DNA of 64,000 nt from Hydractinia symbiolongicarpus (Eukaryota; Cnidaria; Hydrozoa; Anthoathecata; Hydractiniidae): NCBI RefSeq assembly GCF_029227915.1, contig NC_079887.1, positions 22,505,650 to 22,569,649 on the forward strand. The letters run 5' to 3'. Position 1 is the first letter of the stretch; every line of letters starts with the position of its first letter. The notes under the pieces were generated by a model. That model ran no database searches, was not told where the DNA came from, and was given only the letters and a program-made list of their open reading frames with translations. Positions 34,901-47,303 of this stretch are shown one piece after another. A program made the position numbers and the translations under genes.

Positions 34901-35447
34901 AGATAGTCAGCATAAATTTATTTTATAAATATCTTGCAACTTACAAAAAATTAATTTTTGCAGTGTTGAAGTTTAATATTGATTTTATCGTTAAATAAAG
35001 ATAGGCATTGACTGTCTGTATTTTTTCACAGCCAGCCTATGACAAAACAATATCCTGAATTTTCAAATATATATATAAATTTTAAATATCTTAAGAACTA
35101 AAAAGGATGTCGAGTGTCGAATGGGGGTGAGTATGGAACAAACTTGAACACCGATAACAGTTGAATATTGAGCAGAATTGAGTATAGCTCTAAACCGCAT
35201 CACATATATAACTTATTCAGGGGAAAAACTCGTTGGCGCCATTTTAATTTTGGAGTTTCATTTTTATGCGTCTTTTTCCATTAAACGCCAAGGCCGTTTA
35301 TAATTTTGTATAAGAGGGCGGGGGCGTTTATTCGAAACATTACAATAACCGAAAATCTTTTTTGGATTTAGGTTCTCCCTAGGGTGTATAGACAGGAAGT
35401 TACTTGAAGTTTCCAGAGAGATTTACCTTTGTTTATTTTGTTGCTAG
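31937..35447. other. Single-copy AT-rich spacer
   Basis: No supported gene. Dispersed AACCTCGTCCTCAGG-like motifs occur near 32370, 33925 and 34430, probably fragments of an interspersed repeat. The ORFs at 32268-32642 and 33509-33745 look like chance. The upstream region of copy G near 35270-35400 shows no TATA/initiator pair like those of clade 1. Confidence 0.4.
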
Positions 35448-36681
35448 ATTATTCAAAACAAAAAGCCATGACTTGGACAATCGAAAATTTAGTCAGTGAG
35501 AAGGTTGGTGCTGCATCTATGTCTGATGGGCTTCCTGTTACTAAACTTGAAAGAGGAGGAATGGGATCGTGCTATAGAATGTATGTACTTAAAGCTGGAA
35601 TGATCGAATGTGTTGATCATGGAGATCTTTTATACTTTAACAATGTCAAGTATGAAGGAACATTTCCAGTCAATATAACTTTGATTGTACGACCAAAGAG
35701 CTTTACAGTCTTTGGTGTATCTACCGAAGGGGTCTACACTCCTTTCCCTACTGAGGTAAATGATGGAGATGTTGAGTTATTGAAAGAACAAATTGACATC
35801 AAGATGATCCCTTACCAAGCCATGCCATCGGTTGATCGTCCACAAACCATGCAGCAAATTATTGCAAAATCTGCTCAATATTTCCCTTATACAACCAAAA
35901 ATGCAGAGCTTGCAATTTCAATATTTGATTGGACATCAACCAACTTTAACAGAATAGTTTACTTTCGAATGTTTGCATACACTTTACTTAAAGATGATCC
36001 TTTGCCGTTGGATAATGCGTCTATAACAAATGCAATTTGGACATCAGACTGGGGAGATTCCAACCCGAGAAATGAAGCATACATGAACTCCTTTATGATG
36101 GTACCAGCAGAAACAGAAGAATCGGTGGTCACGCAGTTTGAAAAACAAGCCCCTACTCTGTATCGTTACGTGAATGCGGAGATTAATTTAATTGCAGGCG
36201 GTCTTCGAGGGCTTCCAAGAACAAGCACATTGGCAGTACCGATACTTTACTCCGGACAAGTCGATATGTCGAATTTTTCAAAATCACAACTGTGTGCACA
36301 TTACCAAGAATTGCCAGCGAATGAAGGCCCAAAAGGCACCAAATTACAGATGCAACTTTTTCAAGCACGTGTTGGTTTCATGGCACCTGGGAAGACTGTT
36401 ACAGTTAAGGGTATTGTGTCTTTCACAGATTCATCTGCCGATGCAATGAGATACTCAAGTGGCATACTGCTTACCGTGGAGCCGCCTGCGGGGCGTTAAT
36501 CTGGGAAAATGCAGCATATATAACACCCTTGTCAAACGATTTAGATAAAACTGAATATTTATTCTATCCTGGCACACGTTTCACCGTTAAAGAATGGAAA
36601 TATCACAACAAGGATGTTCATGGGAGGCGAGTTGTTGAAATTGTGATGCAAGTTCTCGTCGAAAGGAAAGATTGTGAATGA
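35448..36681 (+). pseudogene. ART-like gene, clade 2, copy G (1-nt frameshift)
   Basis: This is the only clade-2 copy with a full N-terminus: ATG at 35468, preceded by a possible 3' splice site (35446-35447), so the 5' UTR may be spliced. Residues run in frame through the N-terminal domain and most of the ART core. At 36490-36493 a G run is one base shorter than in copies H and I; the frame then hits TAA (36497-36499), before the final strand with the expected catalytic Glu. Homologous sequence continues to the normal stop at 36679-36681. Motif I is Tyr-Ser-Gly as in clade 1. A sequencing error in the homopolymer is a real alternative. Confidence 0.8.
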
Positions 36682-38371
36682 AAGAAATTTTAAAATTGTA
36701 GGATAGTATTAGAATTACTTGTGGGAGGGGGCCCCAAAGCCCCCGCTTCGTAAACCTTTAAACCATAACGAATACACTATTTGAGACACTTGGTACTTTT
36801 CTTGAACTGGTTATTTCTATTATAGGTCTTCGTATCTTCTTAAATTTAACACTATAAAGTGGCAAGCCTGTTTTGCTATTGCCTGTAATTTTATTTTAAC
36901 TGAAATTGATAAAAATGTCTTTTGAGGGAAGACTATGCCTTGGAGGGCGCTGCTGTAAGCACTCCACACAGATTATTTACGTAGTTTGTCTGTGCTAAAC
37001 GCTTAACGAATAATTTTTACACTTTAAATTATTCGTCAAAATAAAATAAGTCGGGTGACTGTACCTTGTTTTGACAGGTTGTTGCGAGTGCTTGCATTTT
37101 AAAAGTTGAGAGTAAAGTTGAGGGAAAGTCATTTTACGAAAAAAATATTTTACCCGAATTTCGATATCGTTTTAAACGCTCCACTGGGTTTACAACACAC
37201 TATATATCCACACTACAATGCTCCATCCGGATGTGCGGCCCGGTTTCCTGTATTTAACCCGCTTAAGTACACAGCTAGTCTTTAACTAATACCGGTATTC
37301 CGTCTGTTTGTCAGCCAACAACAAGTGCTTCTAACCATGTACGAAAACTTGAAGCGACATATAACATACGCGATATACTTTTAACGTCTTTGTTGTGATC
37401 GCTCGCGCGTAGTAAACCAATCACAAGCCCTGATTTTTATGAATAGCCTATCACTGATTATTTGAGGCCTTGACATGCTGATGGATGATTAGAGCCAATG
37501 GTTGTGGTGTTAAGGTTTGCATGTATCTTTTTTTTTCTTTTTCTTGTAATATTTGTTTTTTAAATGTTTTTACATGTTAATATAAGCATATTATAACGTT
37601 TTTAGTCATGTAGAAATCTTAAACAAACCAAATAAAGATTTTGGTTTGAACCTAGATTGTGAGGGGACAAAGCATAGGCAGCTAGATAGCCATCTGTATT
37701 TAGGCTGTTTTGTTAAGACTTTTATTCTGTTTGGTGCTCTTTATCCTAGCCGACATTATTGCTTTTTTGTGTTATTTTCAGCAATTTGATTTGCAACACA
37801 TGTTTGGGCTAAACTATTGTACTTTCGCTAAATACTGTCACTTCTTAGTAACCAAACATAGTTGGTTGCATTTCTTATGTCAAATGAAATTTAATACAGT
37901 CGACTCTCTCTAATTTGAACCTCCGTAACTTGAAAGTCTTTTCAATTCAGTCAATTTCAAAGTCACCGTCAAATCTCCTTAAGAAACTCTTTAGATGAAC
38001 TTCCATAATTCGATACTCCATAATTCGATAACTCTCTTATTCGATCTAGATGTTAGGTCCATATGGAGAAATTCTCTCTCTAATTCGATTTCTTGGAGTG
38101 TGAAAAGGCCACAACCACAGTCTCAAGCGACACGGGTTGTTGTCTGTGTTTTTATTGTAAAATAAATTGTATATAAACACAATTAATTTTGCAAATTTCC
38201 AGAAAATGTCCAATTTTGTCTGCAAAATAAAATTTTGTGATTGTTTCATCTCGATGGAGTGACGACAGGCTCTTGCCTGTGTTTTTATTTAAAACGAAGT
38301 TGCGAGAACGCATCTTTGAAAAGCACATTACGCCAAAAAGGCCACACTGGTGTAGGCGCTCCATATTAATT
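36682..38371. repeat. 3' block, unit G/D, left part
   Basis: Short version of the 3' block, with the pogo/Tigger-like terminal fragment starting at 37897. No gene is seen. Confidence 0.7.
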
Positions 38372-39309
38372 GAATTTCCGCGCCCGAAGGCGTAGGAAAT
38401 TCTTTAAAACCGTCGTTTTTTTCTTTCGGAGCATTTTTTGAGAAAAAAATCGACCCTGGAATTTCACGTTGGTCCGTCACAGATGCAAACTTCGTACTCA
38501 AGCTCCTTAACTACTGGGAAGTCTCGTATTGACGTTTCAGGCCAAAATTGGTATTTTTTTTCGACAAAATTTGGCACAGTTAACAAAAAAAGTATGCTGA
38601 ACATAATGGTGACATAATAATTTTGATTTTTGTCACCTAAATGTCATTTTAGGCCAAAATTGGTCCAAAAATTAGAACTACTTTACTTTCAACAAAATTT
38701 GGAACAGTTAACAAATAAAGTATGCTGAACATGATGGTGACATCAAAATTTTGATTTCTTCTTACCTAAATGTCATTTCAGGCCAAAATTGGTCCAAAAA
38801 TTAAAACTACTTTATTTTTAACAAAATTTGGCACAGTAAACAAATAAAGTATGCTGAACATGATGGTGACATCAAAATTTTGATTTCTTGTTACCTAAAT
38901 GTCATTTCAGGCCAAAATTTATCCAAAAATTAAAACTGCTTTATTTTCGACAAAAATTGACACAGTTAATAAAAAAAGTATACTGAAAATGATGGTCACA
39001 TCAAAATTTTGATTTTTTGTCAACTAATGCCGTTTAAGACCATAAACGTTTCAATCGCAAGACTTTCAAACATGAATGATAGGCTGTATTTTTTGTTAGC
39101 AATTTCTTTTAAAATGTGAGTTTATTACGAATCGTTTCGTTTTGTTTGCGTTTGTTGTAAGATATAATGTCACTGGTGTGCTTTATCTTCAGAGGTTCAT
39201 GCACCAAACCCCTTCGAATGTTTGGCACAATAACACAACGAATTAGCAGGTTTTCATCAAATATTTTGGTAGCGCGCGGAAATTTTTAGAGCCCCCAAGG
39301 CTTCTTGTT
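38372..39309. repeat. 938-bp insert with 129-bp satellite, 4 monomers
   Basis: Compared with unit B (near 11091), extra DNA lies between CCATATTAATT and CTTATTTTTA. AATTTCCGCGC near the left end recurs inverted near the right end (39276-39287). The core has GGCCAAAATTGG-centred monomers starting near 38541, 38653, 38782 and 38911 (periods 112, 129, 129). It looks like a non-autonomous element carrying satellite monomers. Confidence 0.75.
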
Positions 39310-40198
39310 CTTATTTTTATTTTAGCTGCTTCGCTGTGAGTGCTTCATCGGATTTTCGACACCCTGTATTCCAGTACTTAAGCGCTCCACCTGGATGTGC
39401 AGCATAGTTTACCTGAACGTAGAACTAAATTAAGTAATTCACCTGCTGACCAACTCCGGGTCACTCGTGCTACAGATACACGAAATGCAATATTTTAAGA
39501 ACGAGCGAACCGGTTGACTTTTTCAAGGGTTAACGAGTAGTCCCTTTATCAATAATTAGCTACCTGTAAAGTTTGGTGTGTGGCTACCTAACTGAAAAAT
39601 AATACAGTAACGCACAATTGCTACAACAGAATTTTAAGATGATTACAATCTTGGACTAAAATATTGAGACAAAGGCCGTTTCTTTCTCGATATTCAAGTA
39701 TGGACAAAAATGTCAAACAATTTGCAAAATAAAAATGGACAGGGAAAGGACAGGCTGCGCGGAATTTATTACAATTAATTTTGGAACTTACACGAAAGCT
39801 TATTTCATAAAATTTATCGTTGAGCATTCAGGCATGCAATTTCAGCGACTTCGAAGGAAAATGGTGTGTGTTACTCATAGATATTTTTCAAAACGCGAAA
39901 GTTTTTTCACCATACAAAAAAATCATAAAAACGGGGCAATTTTCAAAAGTAATGATTTATTTCTACTTTAATCGTCGTCAACTACAATAACACTTGGTGT
40001 TTTTTTCTTCTTTGGAGCTGCGAGCATTTGGAGCTGCGATGTCCCGATTATTTGAAACAGTAGCGCTTGCGGATGCAGTCTTTTTCTTCCTTTTGCCGGG
40101 GGCTTGCAGTGTAACGACTGTAGGCGGCAAGGTCATGACGAAATGGAACAGATTTCCAACCGCTATGACTTCTGTTGGTTCTGTTCGGTTTAAGCAAA
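39310..40198. repeat. 3' block, unit G/D, middle
   Basis: As in 11092-11977. The Lys-rich minus ORF here (39978-40205) carries an indel that replaces the basic and SUMO-interaction-like tail. Confidence 0.6.
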
Positions 40199-40384
40199 AT
40201 GCCATCCATTGATCCTTTCCAAGATATAGATAAGATGCTGACTAATGATGTTGAGCAATCTGATGATAGCCATCTCTTAGGAGTTTGTGATGTCACAGTT
40301 GAGAAATTTGAAGTGTTATGTGGAAGCAAGATACAAAAAAGTGACGACGATATTGACTCAGAATGGGAAGAGGGAGATAATTAA
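40199..40384 (+). CDS. Acidic 61-aa ORF, unrecognised (open copy)
   Basis: From MPSIDPFQDIDKML to a strongly acidic end SDDDIDSEWEEGDN. Copies at 12.0, 18.0 and 59.8 kb lost seven bases before the acidic tail, and the copy at 54.6 kb lost one base earlier, so this is the only copy with the acidic tail in frame. It may be a transposase or host gene tail. The opposite strand is also open here, so coding on this strand is not established. Confidence 0.25.
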   Translation: MPSIDPFQDIDKMLTNDVEQSDDSHLLGVCDVTVEKFEVLCGSKIQKSDDDIDSEWEEGDN

Positions 40385-41330
40385 ATTTACTTAGCCTAAC
40401 CTTGTATATTTTATACATTTTTGATTACGGTAAATACCTTAGATGTGATTTAACAAATAAATTTCTTTCTTGGATTTTACCCATTCGCGAAAGTATTTCA
40501 CGCAAATATGCACTTTATCTTGAATTCGCGAAAGTTTTTTCCGCGAAATTTGTTTCATAAATCGCCACGAAAAACGTTGATGCGCGCGAAAGTTTCTGCC
40601 CTTAAAGTAGTGTGTCACTCAAGACTAAAAAATTTCTCAAAAGTATTTCCTTAGCTGGCATTAATGAAAGAAACAAGGTTATAAAAAATTGTGAAAAAAG
40701 CTTTTTAGCTTGGATGATTCATTACTGGCGCAATCAAGATATATGTCTCCAACTTCCTCCCTAACCAAGTCGATTTCGCGGACCATTTAATTATATATAT
40801 ATTTTTGCATTTTGTACATGTATTGAATAGAAATTAATTGGACGTGCATATAGCTATCATAGTTTTTCAAATGGGTGTATTTACCTTGGTTTGTGCAAAC
40901 ATACTTAAAATATTTCTAAAGTTAAAATTCATAGCATAGTGTTTCGCGCGTAATAAAATAAACGGCTTTTTCTGTCCTTCCTGCTGACATTTGTGGAGGT
41001 TGATATCCGTGGAAGATTTTTGCTTTTTGATTAAGGACACTGCATTCATTGATAGCATTAAATACACAGTAGTTAAACTTAATTTTTTCTAACAATAACA
41101 ACACCAATAATAACAACAAGGCTAAAAGCCAATACAATTCTTCGTGTAAGTTAAAATAACGTAGTCAAACATGAAAAGTAATATTTCTTTTTCATAGAAC
41201 CGAACCTAATTTTCTAATGGAATAGAAGTTTAAGGAAGATAAAAAGATTTTATTAACTGTATAATGACATTTATTTTACTGTTTTACTCAATTTCTATTG
41301 TGATGTGATAATTCTATTTACCATTTCATC
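40385..41330. repeat. 3' block, right part, with copy D 3' UTR
   Basis: As in 12166-13130; minus-strand poly(A) signal at 41270-41275. Confidence 0.6.
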
Positions 41331-42524
41331 CTAAAGAACTTGCATCACAATTTCAGTAAGTCGTCTTCCGTGGTCTCCCTTAGGGTGTTCTTTCCATTCT
41401 TTAACTTTAAATTGTGTACCAGGATAGAATAAGTATTCAGCTCTGTCTAAATTACTAGACAAAGGTGTTATATGAGCTGCTTTTTCCCAAAATTTCGCCC
41501 CGGCGGTTGGTTCCACGGTAAGCACTATGCCATTTCCGTACGACTTTGCATCAGCAAATGAATTTGTGAAAGATAGAATACCCTTAACTGTAACAGTTTT
41601 CCCAATCGCCATGAAACCTTTACGTGCTAGGTGGAGCGGCAACTGTAATTGAGTACTTTTTGGGCCTTTATTTGCTGGCAATTCTTTGTAATGTGCGCAG
41701 AGTTGTGACATTACTAACTGTGCTATATCAACTTGTCCGGAGTAAAGTATCGGTACTGCCAATGTGCTTGCTCTTGGAAGTCCTCGAAGACCGCCTGCAA
41801 TTAAATTAATCTCCGCATTCACGTAACGATACAGAGTAGGGGCTTGTTTTTTAAGTTGCGTGACCACCGATTCTTCTGTTTCTGCTGGTACCATCATGAA
41901 GGAGTTCATGTATGCTTTATTGCCTGGATTGTAATCACCCCAGCTTGATGTCCAAATTGCATAAGATATGGACTCATAATCCAACGGCAAAGGATCATCT
42001 TTGAGCAGAGTATATGCAAACATTCGAAAGTAAACTATTCTGGTAAAGTTGGCTGATGTCCAATCAAATAATGAGATTGCAAGCTCTTCATTTTTGGTAG
42101 TATAAGGGAAATATTGAGCAGATTTTGCGATAACTTATTGTATAGTTTGTGGATGAGGATGTGATGGCATGGCTTGATAGGGAATCAACTTAATTGTCAT
42201 TTGTTTTCTTAATGACTCAGCATCTGCATCATTCACCTCAGTAGGGAAAGGAGTGTAGACACCTTCGGCAGATATACCAGAGACTGTAAAGCTCTTTGGT
42301 CGCACAATCAAAGTTATATTAGCTGGAAATGCTCCTTCATACTTGACATTGTTAAAGTATAAAGCATCTCCATGATCAACACATTCGATCATTCCAGCTT
42401 TAAGTACATACATTCTATAGCACGATCCCACTCCTCCTCTTTCGTGGTTAGTAACAGGTAATCCATCAGACATAGATGCAGCACCAACCTCATCATTGAC
42501 TAAATTTTCGATTGTCCAAGTCAT
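41331..42524 (-). pseudogene. ART-like gene, clade 1, copy D (nonsense at codon 130)
   Basis: Full-length homologue of copies B, C and E, with intact promoter and poly(A) signal. The CAA for Gln130 has become TAA (42135-42137). The product would end after 129 residues, before the ART core. The rest (41331 on) stays in frame, with no other lesion seen, so the change is recent. An internal ATG would give only the last 230 residues. Confidence 0.85.
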
Positions 42525-42546
42525 TGCTTCTTATATTCCAGATTCA

Positions 42547-42582
42547 GACTGAGAAAAATAAAGAATCGCAACACTATTTATA
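42547..42582 (-). promoter_or_regulatory. TATA + initiator core promoter of copy D
   Basis: TATAAATAG at 42574-42582 and TCAGTC at 42547-42552, intact although the gene carries a stop codon. Confidence 0.8.
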
Positions 42583-43391
42583 CAGTTATCTCGGGATAGC
42601 CAAAATTTGCAGACGCAGCAAGTTTTGAAAGGACAATTAAAAATTACTATTAGAAATGTCCATATTTGGACGAGACTTGGCAAGATGAAAATTTTGCGGA
42701 ACATCCGAAGACGTTAATCAAGTTCTGACAGAATTTACGACATAATGAAGAACTTCATACAACTAAAATTATCATAGTATATTGGACCACTTTACCACTT
42801 TAAATGCTTGTTTTTTTATCCTTAAGAGTGGGCAATTTAAAGATGTCTGATAATCGTTTTTTGTCTTTCCAGTTTATTATTTTATGTCAAAGATATTGAA
42901 ATTTACCTAGTTTTTAGAAAATATATACTGTTATATATTCTATTTTGGAGTTCAGAGGATAAGGTAACATGGGAAATTTTCTCGGTATAGCTGTAAATTT
43001 ATTTTTATACTTATAAAAATAGTGTATGTAATGAAAAGAAAAATGGAGAAAAAACAAGAAATATAGAAATATAGAAATAATATAAACAAGTAGAAGAAGA
43101 AAATAGTATTTAGTTGCAACTTAGGTTGCCATCAAAATTTAGTTTATAACAAAGAAAAAACTCGAGCAAAGTATCTATATTATAATATCCGTATACGTCT
43201 GTCCGTCTGTCACGCAAAATGGTACTGAAAGTAGCGAGACACACGCTATGAGGTTTAAAAAGAACGGGTCACCGACTATTTCAAAAGGTTGACTGGCATG
43301 CATTATACAGTCTTCATCCAATTGGGAGTTATTCGAGAAAAATTTTTTTTAGGCAGATATTTTTGAAGTTTGAATCAACCTCGTCCTCAAA
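42583..43391. repeat. 5' block spacer, unit D
   Basis: Same as in the other units; about 20 bp near 43282 are missing relative to unit A. Confidence 0.6.
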
Positions 43392-43501
43392 AATTTAGTT
43401 AAATTTAGTCCAATTTAGTCCAATTTAGTCCAATTTAGTCCAATTTAGTCCAATTTAGTCCAATTTAGTCCAATTTAGTCCAATTTAGTCCAATTTAGTC
43501 C
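43392..43501. repeat. 10-bp minisatellite, 11 units
   Basis: The longest homogeneous allele: a first variant unit, then ten AATTTAGTCC units. Confidence 0.95.
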
Positions 43502-43623
43502 AATTTGTTTGCTTTGACGTTCGAGTTCCCATCATTCTAATTCTTTGTATTCAAGTTAAAATAGGCTTTAAATTCAGAGAAACAAAATTGTTTATTTTGT
43601 TATCATTGTATGTTAGAAGTTAT

Positions 43624-44023
43624 CCAGCGGCGGCGCCACAATTTCCGAAGTCGGGGGGGGGGGGCTTAGGCATGGTGGGAGATTTGGAGATTTTAGTGAC
43701 AATCAACGAACGAAGCGAGTTGCCGAAACAGTTGGGGTCCAACGCATGTTTAGAGTCCTAAAACACGTAAAACGGCTATACCTTGAACTTCAGAAAAGCT
43801 TTGTTTTTCTCCTCTTTCAACTACGGCATATTGGTATGCGTCACTGTATAAAAAATTGCATTATTTAGTGAGATAGCCTGCAGGTTCTCTAGTTGGATAA
43901 CATCAATTTTCATGCAGTGATTGAGACGCTTATTGACAGAAAATAAAAAATTATTACTTAGCTAAAAAATGTGGAGGGGGGGGGGACTGAAGCCCCCCAG
44001 CTCCTCTAGTGGCGCCGCCCCTG
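43624..44023. mobile_element. MITE, complete copy, unit D
   Basis: Both terminal inverted repeats and flanking TTAT are present; same site as in units A, B and C, so it was inherited by duplication and not newly inserted. Confidence 0.85.
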
Positions 44024-45279
44024 TTATTCTCCTACAATTCCTAAATATTATAAGCATTCATAGCCAACTTTTTTCATTCGACTTATCGTTTATCGACGAG
44101 GAAACAGGTAATCGAGTGGCAATTTTTCTAGCGTGATGGAATTTTAAAAACCCTTGAAATATTTTTTTCTTTTTCTCCTCTGATAAACCACAAGCACGTT
44201 TTAGTTTGAATAATTACATTTGTTTCTTTGTTCCTGGTTTTTTCCGCTTTCGGTGATACAGGATTTGTAACATGCGCCAAGATCCGGGTTTATGTTATGG
44301 CTGACATAAAAACGTTTATTAAGGAAGGAAAGAGATTTTTTCCAAAAAGTTTTTTTAACACCGACTGGAATCTTACCCTCCGTGAATCTTACTCTTCATG
44401 AATTGTTATCCGGATAATTGGCCCCAGGTGAATTGCTCCCCTCTCAGAAAATTTCCGTGCTGTCTGACCTTTAAATTTCTATTATTTTCAATTCTTTATA
44501 CACGCCCTAGAAAACGAAATGTTGACAAGAACGCAAGAGTTACGTATCGACTACCCCAATCGTCGTGTCGTAGAATACATACACAGTGTTGCTCATTACC
44601 TTGGCTTTATAATACTTTGTACATTGTATTCAGTTTATTCTTTATTTTAATTTTCACACACAAAATAACAATTTGTGATAAAAAAACTATTTTCCCTAAT
44701 TCTTTTTTAAAAAAAGTACAAGTTATTTTATCAGGGGGTAAAAATCTTCCAGGGGAGTTCTTCCAGGGGACAATTAACCGGGAGAAATTATCCGGGGTTA
44801 ATTCCTCGGACACCAATTTCTTCACGTCTTAGCTAATGTGTGAAAAATACACAAGTCCAGTTTCGGCGAGAAAAACGCGCTATATATATTTGCTGTTACC
44901 CGGTGACTTGCATGTCATTTTAAACCCTATGAAGATCCTTGCACGTTGTTGAAAGCAAAACTTTATTTTTTCATGCATTTATATTTTAATTTATGTTATA
45001 TATTACAAAAATCAATATCCATTACAGCGTTCTTGGCTGTAATTCCCATTATTATAGTATCCTAAATACATACGGACTAGTTTTCTATGGCCACGACAAC
45101 TGTACTTTGGCAGCTTTATAAATAAAAACAAATCAACCAAACATTTTGTAGATCAACTTTCATAACAACCAACAAAATTTCAGAATACGCTGCCATCTTT
45201 AATGTATTTGAAATTGACCATATTGGGCGCCAACGTTGAAAGCTAGTGAAGTTAACGGTTTAATTGATAGCAGCGTAAG
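44024..45279. repeat. 5' block, unit D, with open X1
   Basis: The X1 frame at 44519-44650 is open with a few changes (for example Val for Ile in the EYIHS(I/V)AHY stretch). Confidence 0.5.
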
Positions 45280-45495
45280 TTGGAAGCACACATCCGACAT
45301 CAGTCTGTAAAGTATTGGGGTAATCTTATCAAAGAAGTTTTAAAGAATAGAAGACATCAAAAAGCAGTATCATTTTTTCTCCACCATAACAAACAAACAC
45401 AATTTTTTGTGGCCTGTAATGCTTTTATAACAGGTTTTAATTTTTTACAAGGTTACCAAAGACAGACGCATTTTAAAAATTGGAATTTGTGGTAA
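45280..45495 (+). CDS. X2 exon-like ORF, unit D copy
   Basis: Same open frame and GTAAGT donor as the copy at 23068-23283, with a Lys-to-Glu change in the LIK(K/E)VL stretch. Unrecognised. Confidence 0.3.
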   Translation: MEAHIRHQSVKYWGNLIKEVLKNRRHQKAVSFFLHHNKQTQFFVACNAFITGFNFLQGYQRQTHFKNWNLW

Positions 45496-47303
45496 GTAAA
45501 TAATTTAATTGACATTTAAAAAATTTGTTTCAAAACAGTATGATCTTTGCAGAAATGGATTTATTTAGGATCTAAAAAAAACAAAAAAATTGAGAGAATG
45601 GAAGTTAGAATAATCTTTTTTATTTCTTTCTACTCTTATGGTTATCTCATTCCCCTATTCTTCCTGAAGACACGTGCGTCGCAGAAAATCGATATATAAA
45701 AATAAAAAGTACATGTCTTTTTTACTAAAATTCTATTAGGTGCCTGTTTCTTAAGGTGAAGAGGTGGGTATTTATTTAAGGATGGGTGAGAGGGGCAGTT
45801 AAAAATATATTCACAACATGACGGACGCATATTTAAGCTAGGCGTTTAACCGTAAACTTCTATATTTTGCTGAATTTTATTTCGCGAATTTCCGAAAAAA
45901 AGGGGGAAAGCAGGATTTTTTTTTTCATTCAGAAAAATTGCGTCGAGAAATTAAGCTGCAAAAACAATTTCTTGCTTCAATTCGAGCTTTATGTAAGCTG
46001 ACTACACACATGCGCATTAGGTTCATGTCAGGATGGTGTTTATACAGGTTGCATGTACATTTTTAAGTTGTAAAGAAATTAATAATTTCGGCCGTTTGAA
46101 CTTTTTTCGATAACTTTCAATTCGCCCTAATTCATGAAAAATTAATAAACACCCATCTCAAATACGCCACGCTCGAATAAGCTCCCCCCTAGAAACCTAA
46201 AAACTAAATAAGCGTCCGAGCGCCTAATCGAGTGTTTACAATATTCTATTCCGCAAAGTTGTTCAACCCTTTAAACAGAAAAAGAAGTTTGAGAAAGTCA
46301 TTTTCTGTCAATCTAATGACTTCAAAATACCAAATTTTGTCCCAGGCGGTTAATTTTGATTACTGGCGTTCTGGATAAGCTTGGAGGTCTAAGTGATAAG
46401 ACATTTTTTCTTTTTCCTTATTACGAAACAAAAGTTGGGTTTTTGTGATTTCAAAATACGTGAATCTAATATAGAAAAAGCCTATATAGTTATTTGTAGC
46501 GACGAACTTCAAGCTTAGCTGTGTTATTTTATTTCCGTAAACTTGTTCGTTTACTGAGGAGTATATTTGTCGTTTCTGTTTTTTGTTTTCTGTGGAACGA
46601 AAAATTTCAAGTTTTCTTCTGCTAGTGCATTTAAAAATCAAGAATAGCGATTTTCAAGGGATACGAAGCTATGAAGGTTTTTAAGTTTTCGTAGGAAAGT
46701 CTTCTGAGAAGTAAAGCTAGTGTTTTTTTTCAGTACATACATATATGTGTCTACTTTATGTCATCCTTCTAGCCGTTTTTTCAAATAAAATCTATAATAT
46801 TTTTTCCTCGCAGTTTCAAAAATTGCGAAAAGAAATTTTAATTTCGGAAACTTCCGCTGTGTTCACAATCCCTCTTGTCTTTTTTTTATTATTTTCTTTC
46901 TTATTATTTAATCAGCTTACCGCTTAGTTTAGTTTCGTATTATCATTACGGATATTTTACAAAGTAATTACATTAGACTAATTTAACAAATACTTAAAAA
47001 ATTCATGTTTTAGACTTAATTCGTCTATTAGATGTGCTTACGTCACGTGACTTGTACTGTAACATTTGGAACTAATATGCATACCGACACTCTATATGCA
47101 TACGCTTGTTTACGGAGGAGTGTACTGGTTTAGTTATGATATCATCACAAACACAACACATAGGACGTTGCACGTCAAGGGTCTTGTGGGGGCCACAACA
47201 ACACAAGACCCGTTATTAACATATTTCTCAAATGAGCCTCCCCAAAGTTGATGCAAAACTTTTTTTTGCAAAGCTGGTCTTCTTATCCACTCAGAAAATA
47301 AAA
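45496..47303. repeat. 5' block, distal part of unit D
   Basis: Near-identical to 3851-5655, including an X3 copy (46814-46927). It is cut at about 47303, where copy H begins. Confidence 0.7.
46814..46927 (+). CDS. X3 exon-like ORF, unit D copy
   Basis: Acceptor CTCGCAG and a 37-codon frame identical in product to the unit A copy. Confidence 0.25.
   Translation, partial: FQKLRKEILISETSAVFTIPLVFFLLFSFLLFNQLTA

Noticed and set aside
38520-39040. Possible CRISPR-like array
   Set aside because: Monomers are contiguous 129-bp satellite units with no repeat/spacer alternation, in eukaryotic DNA.
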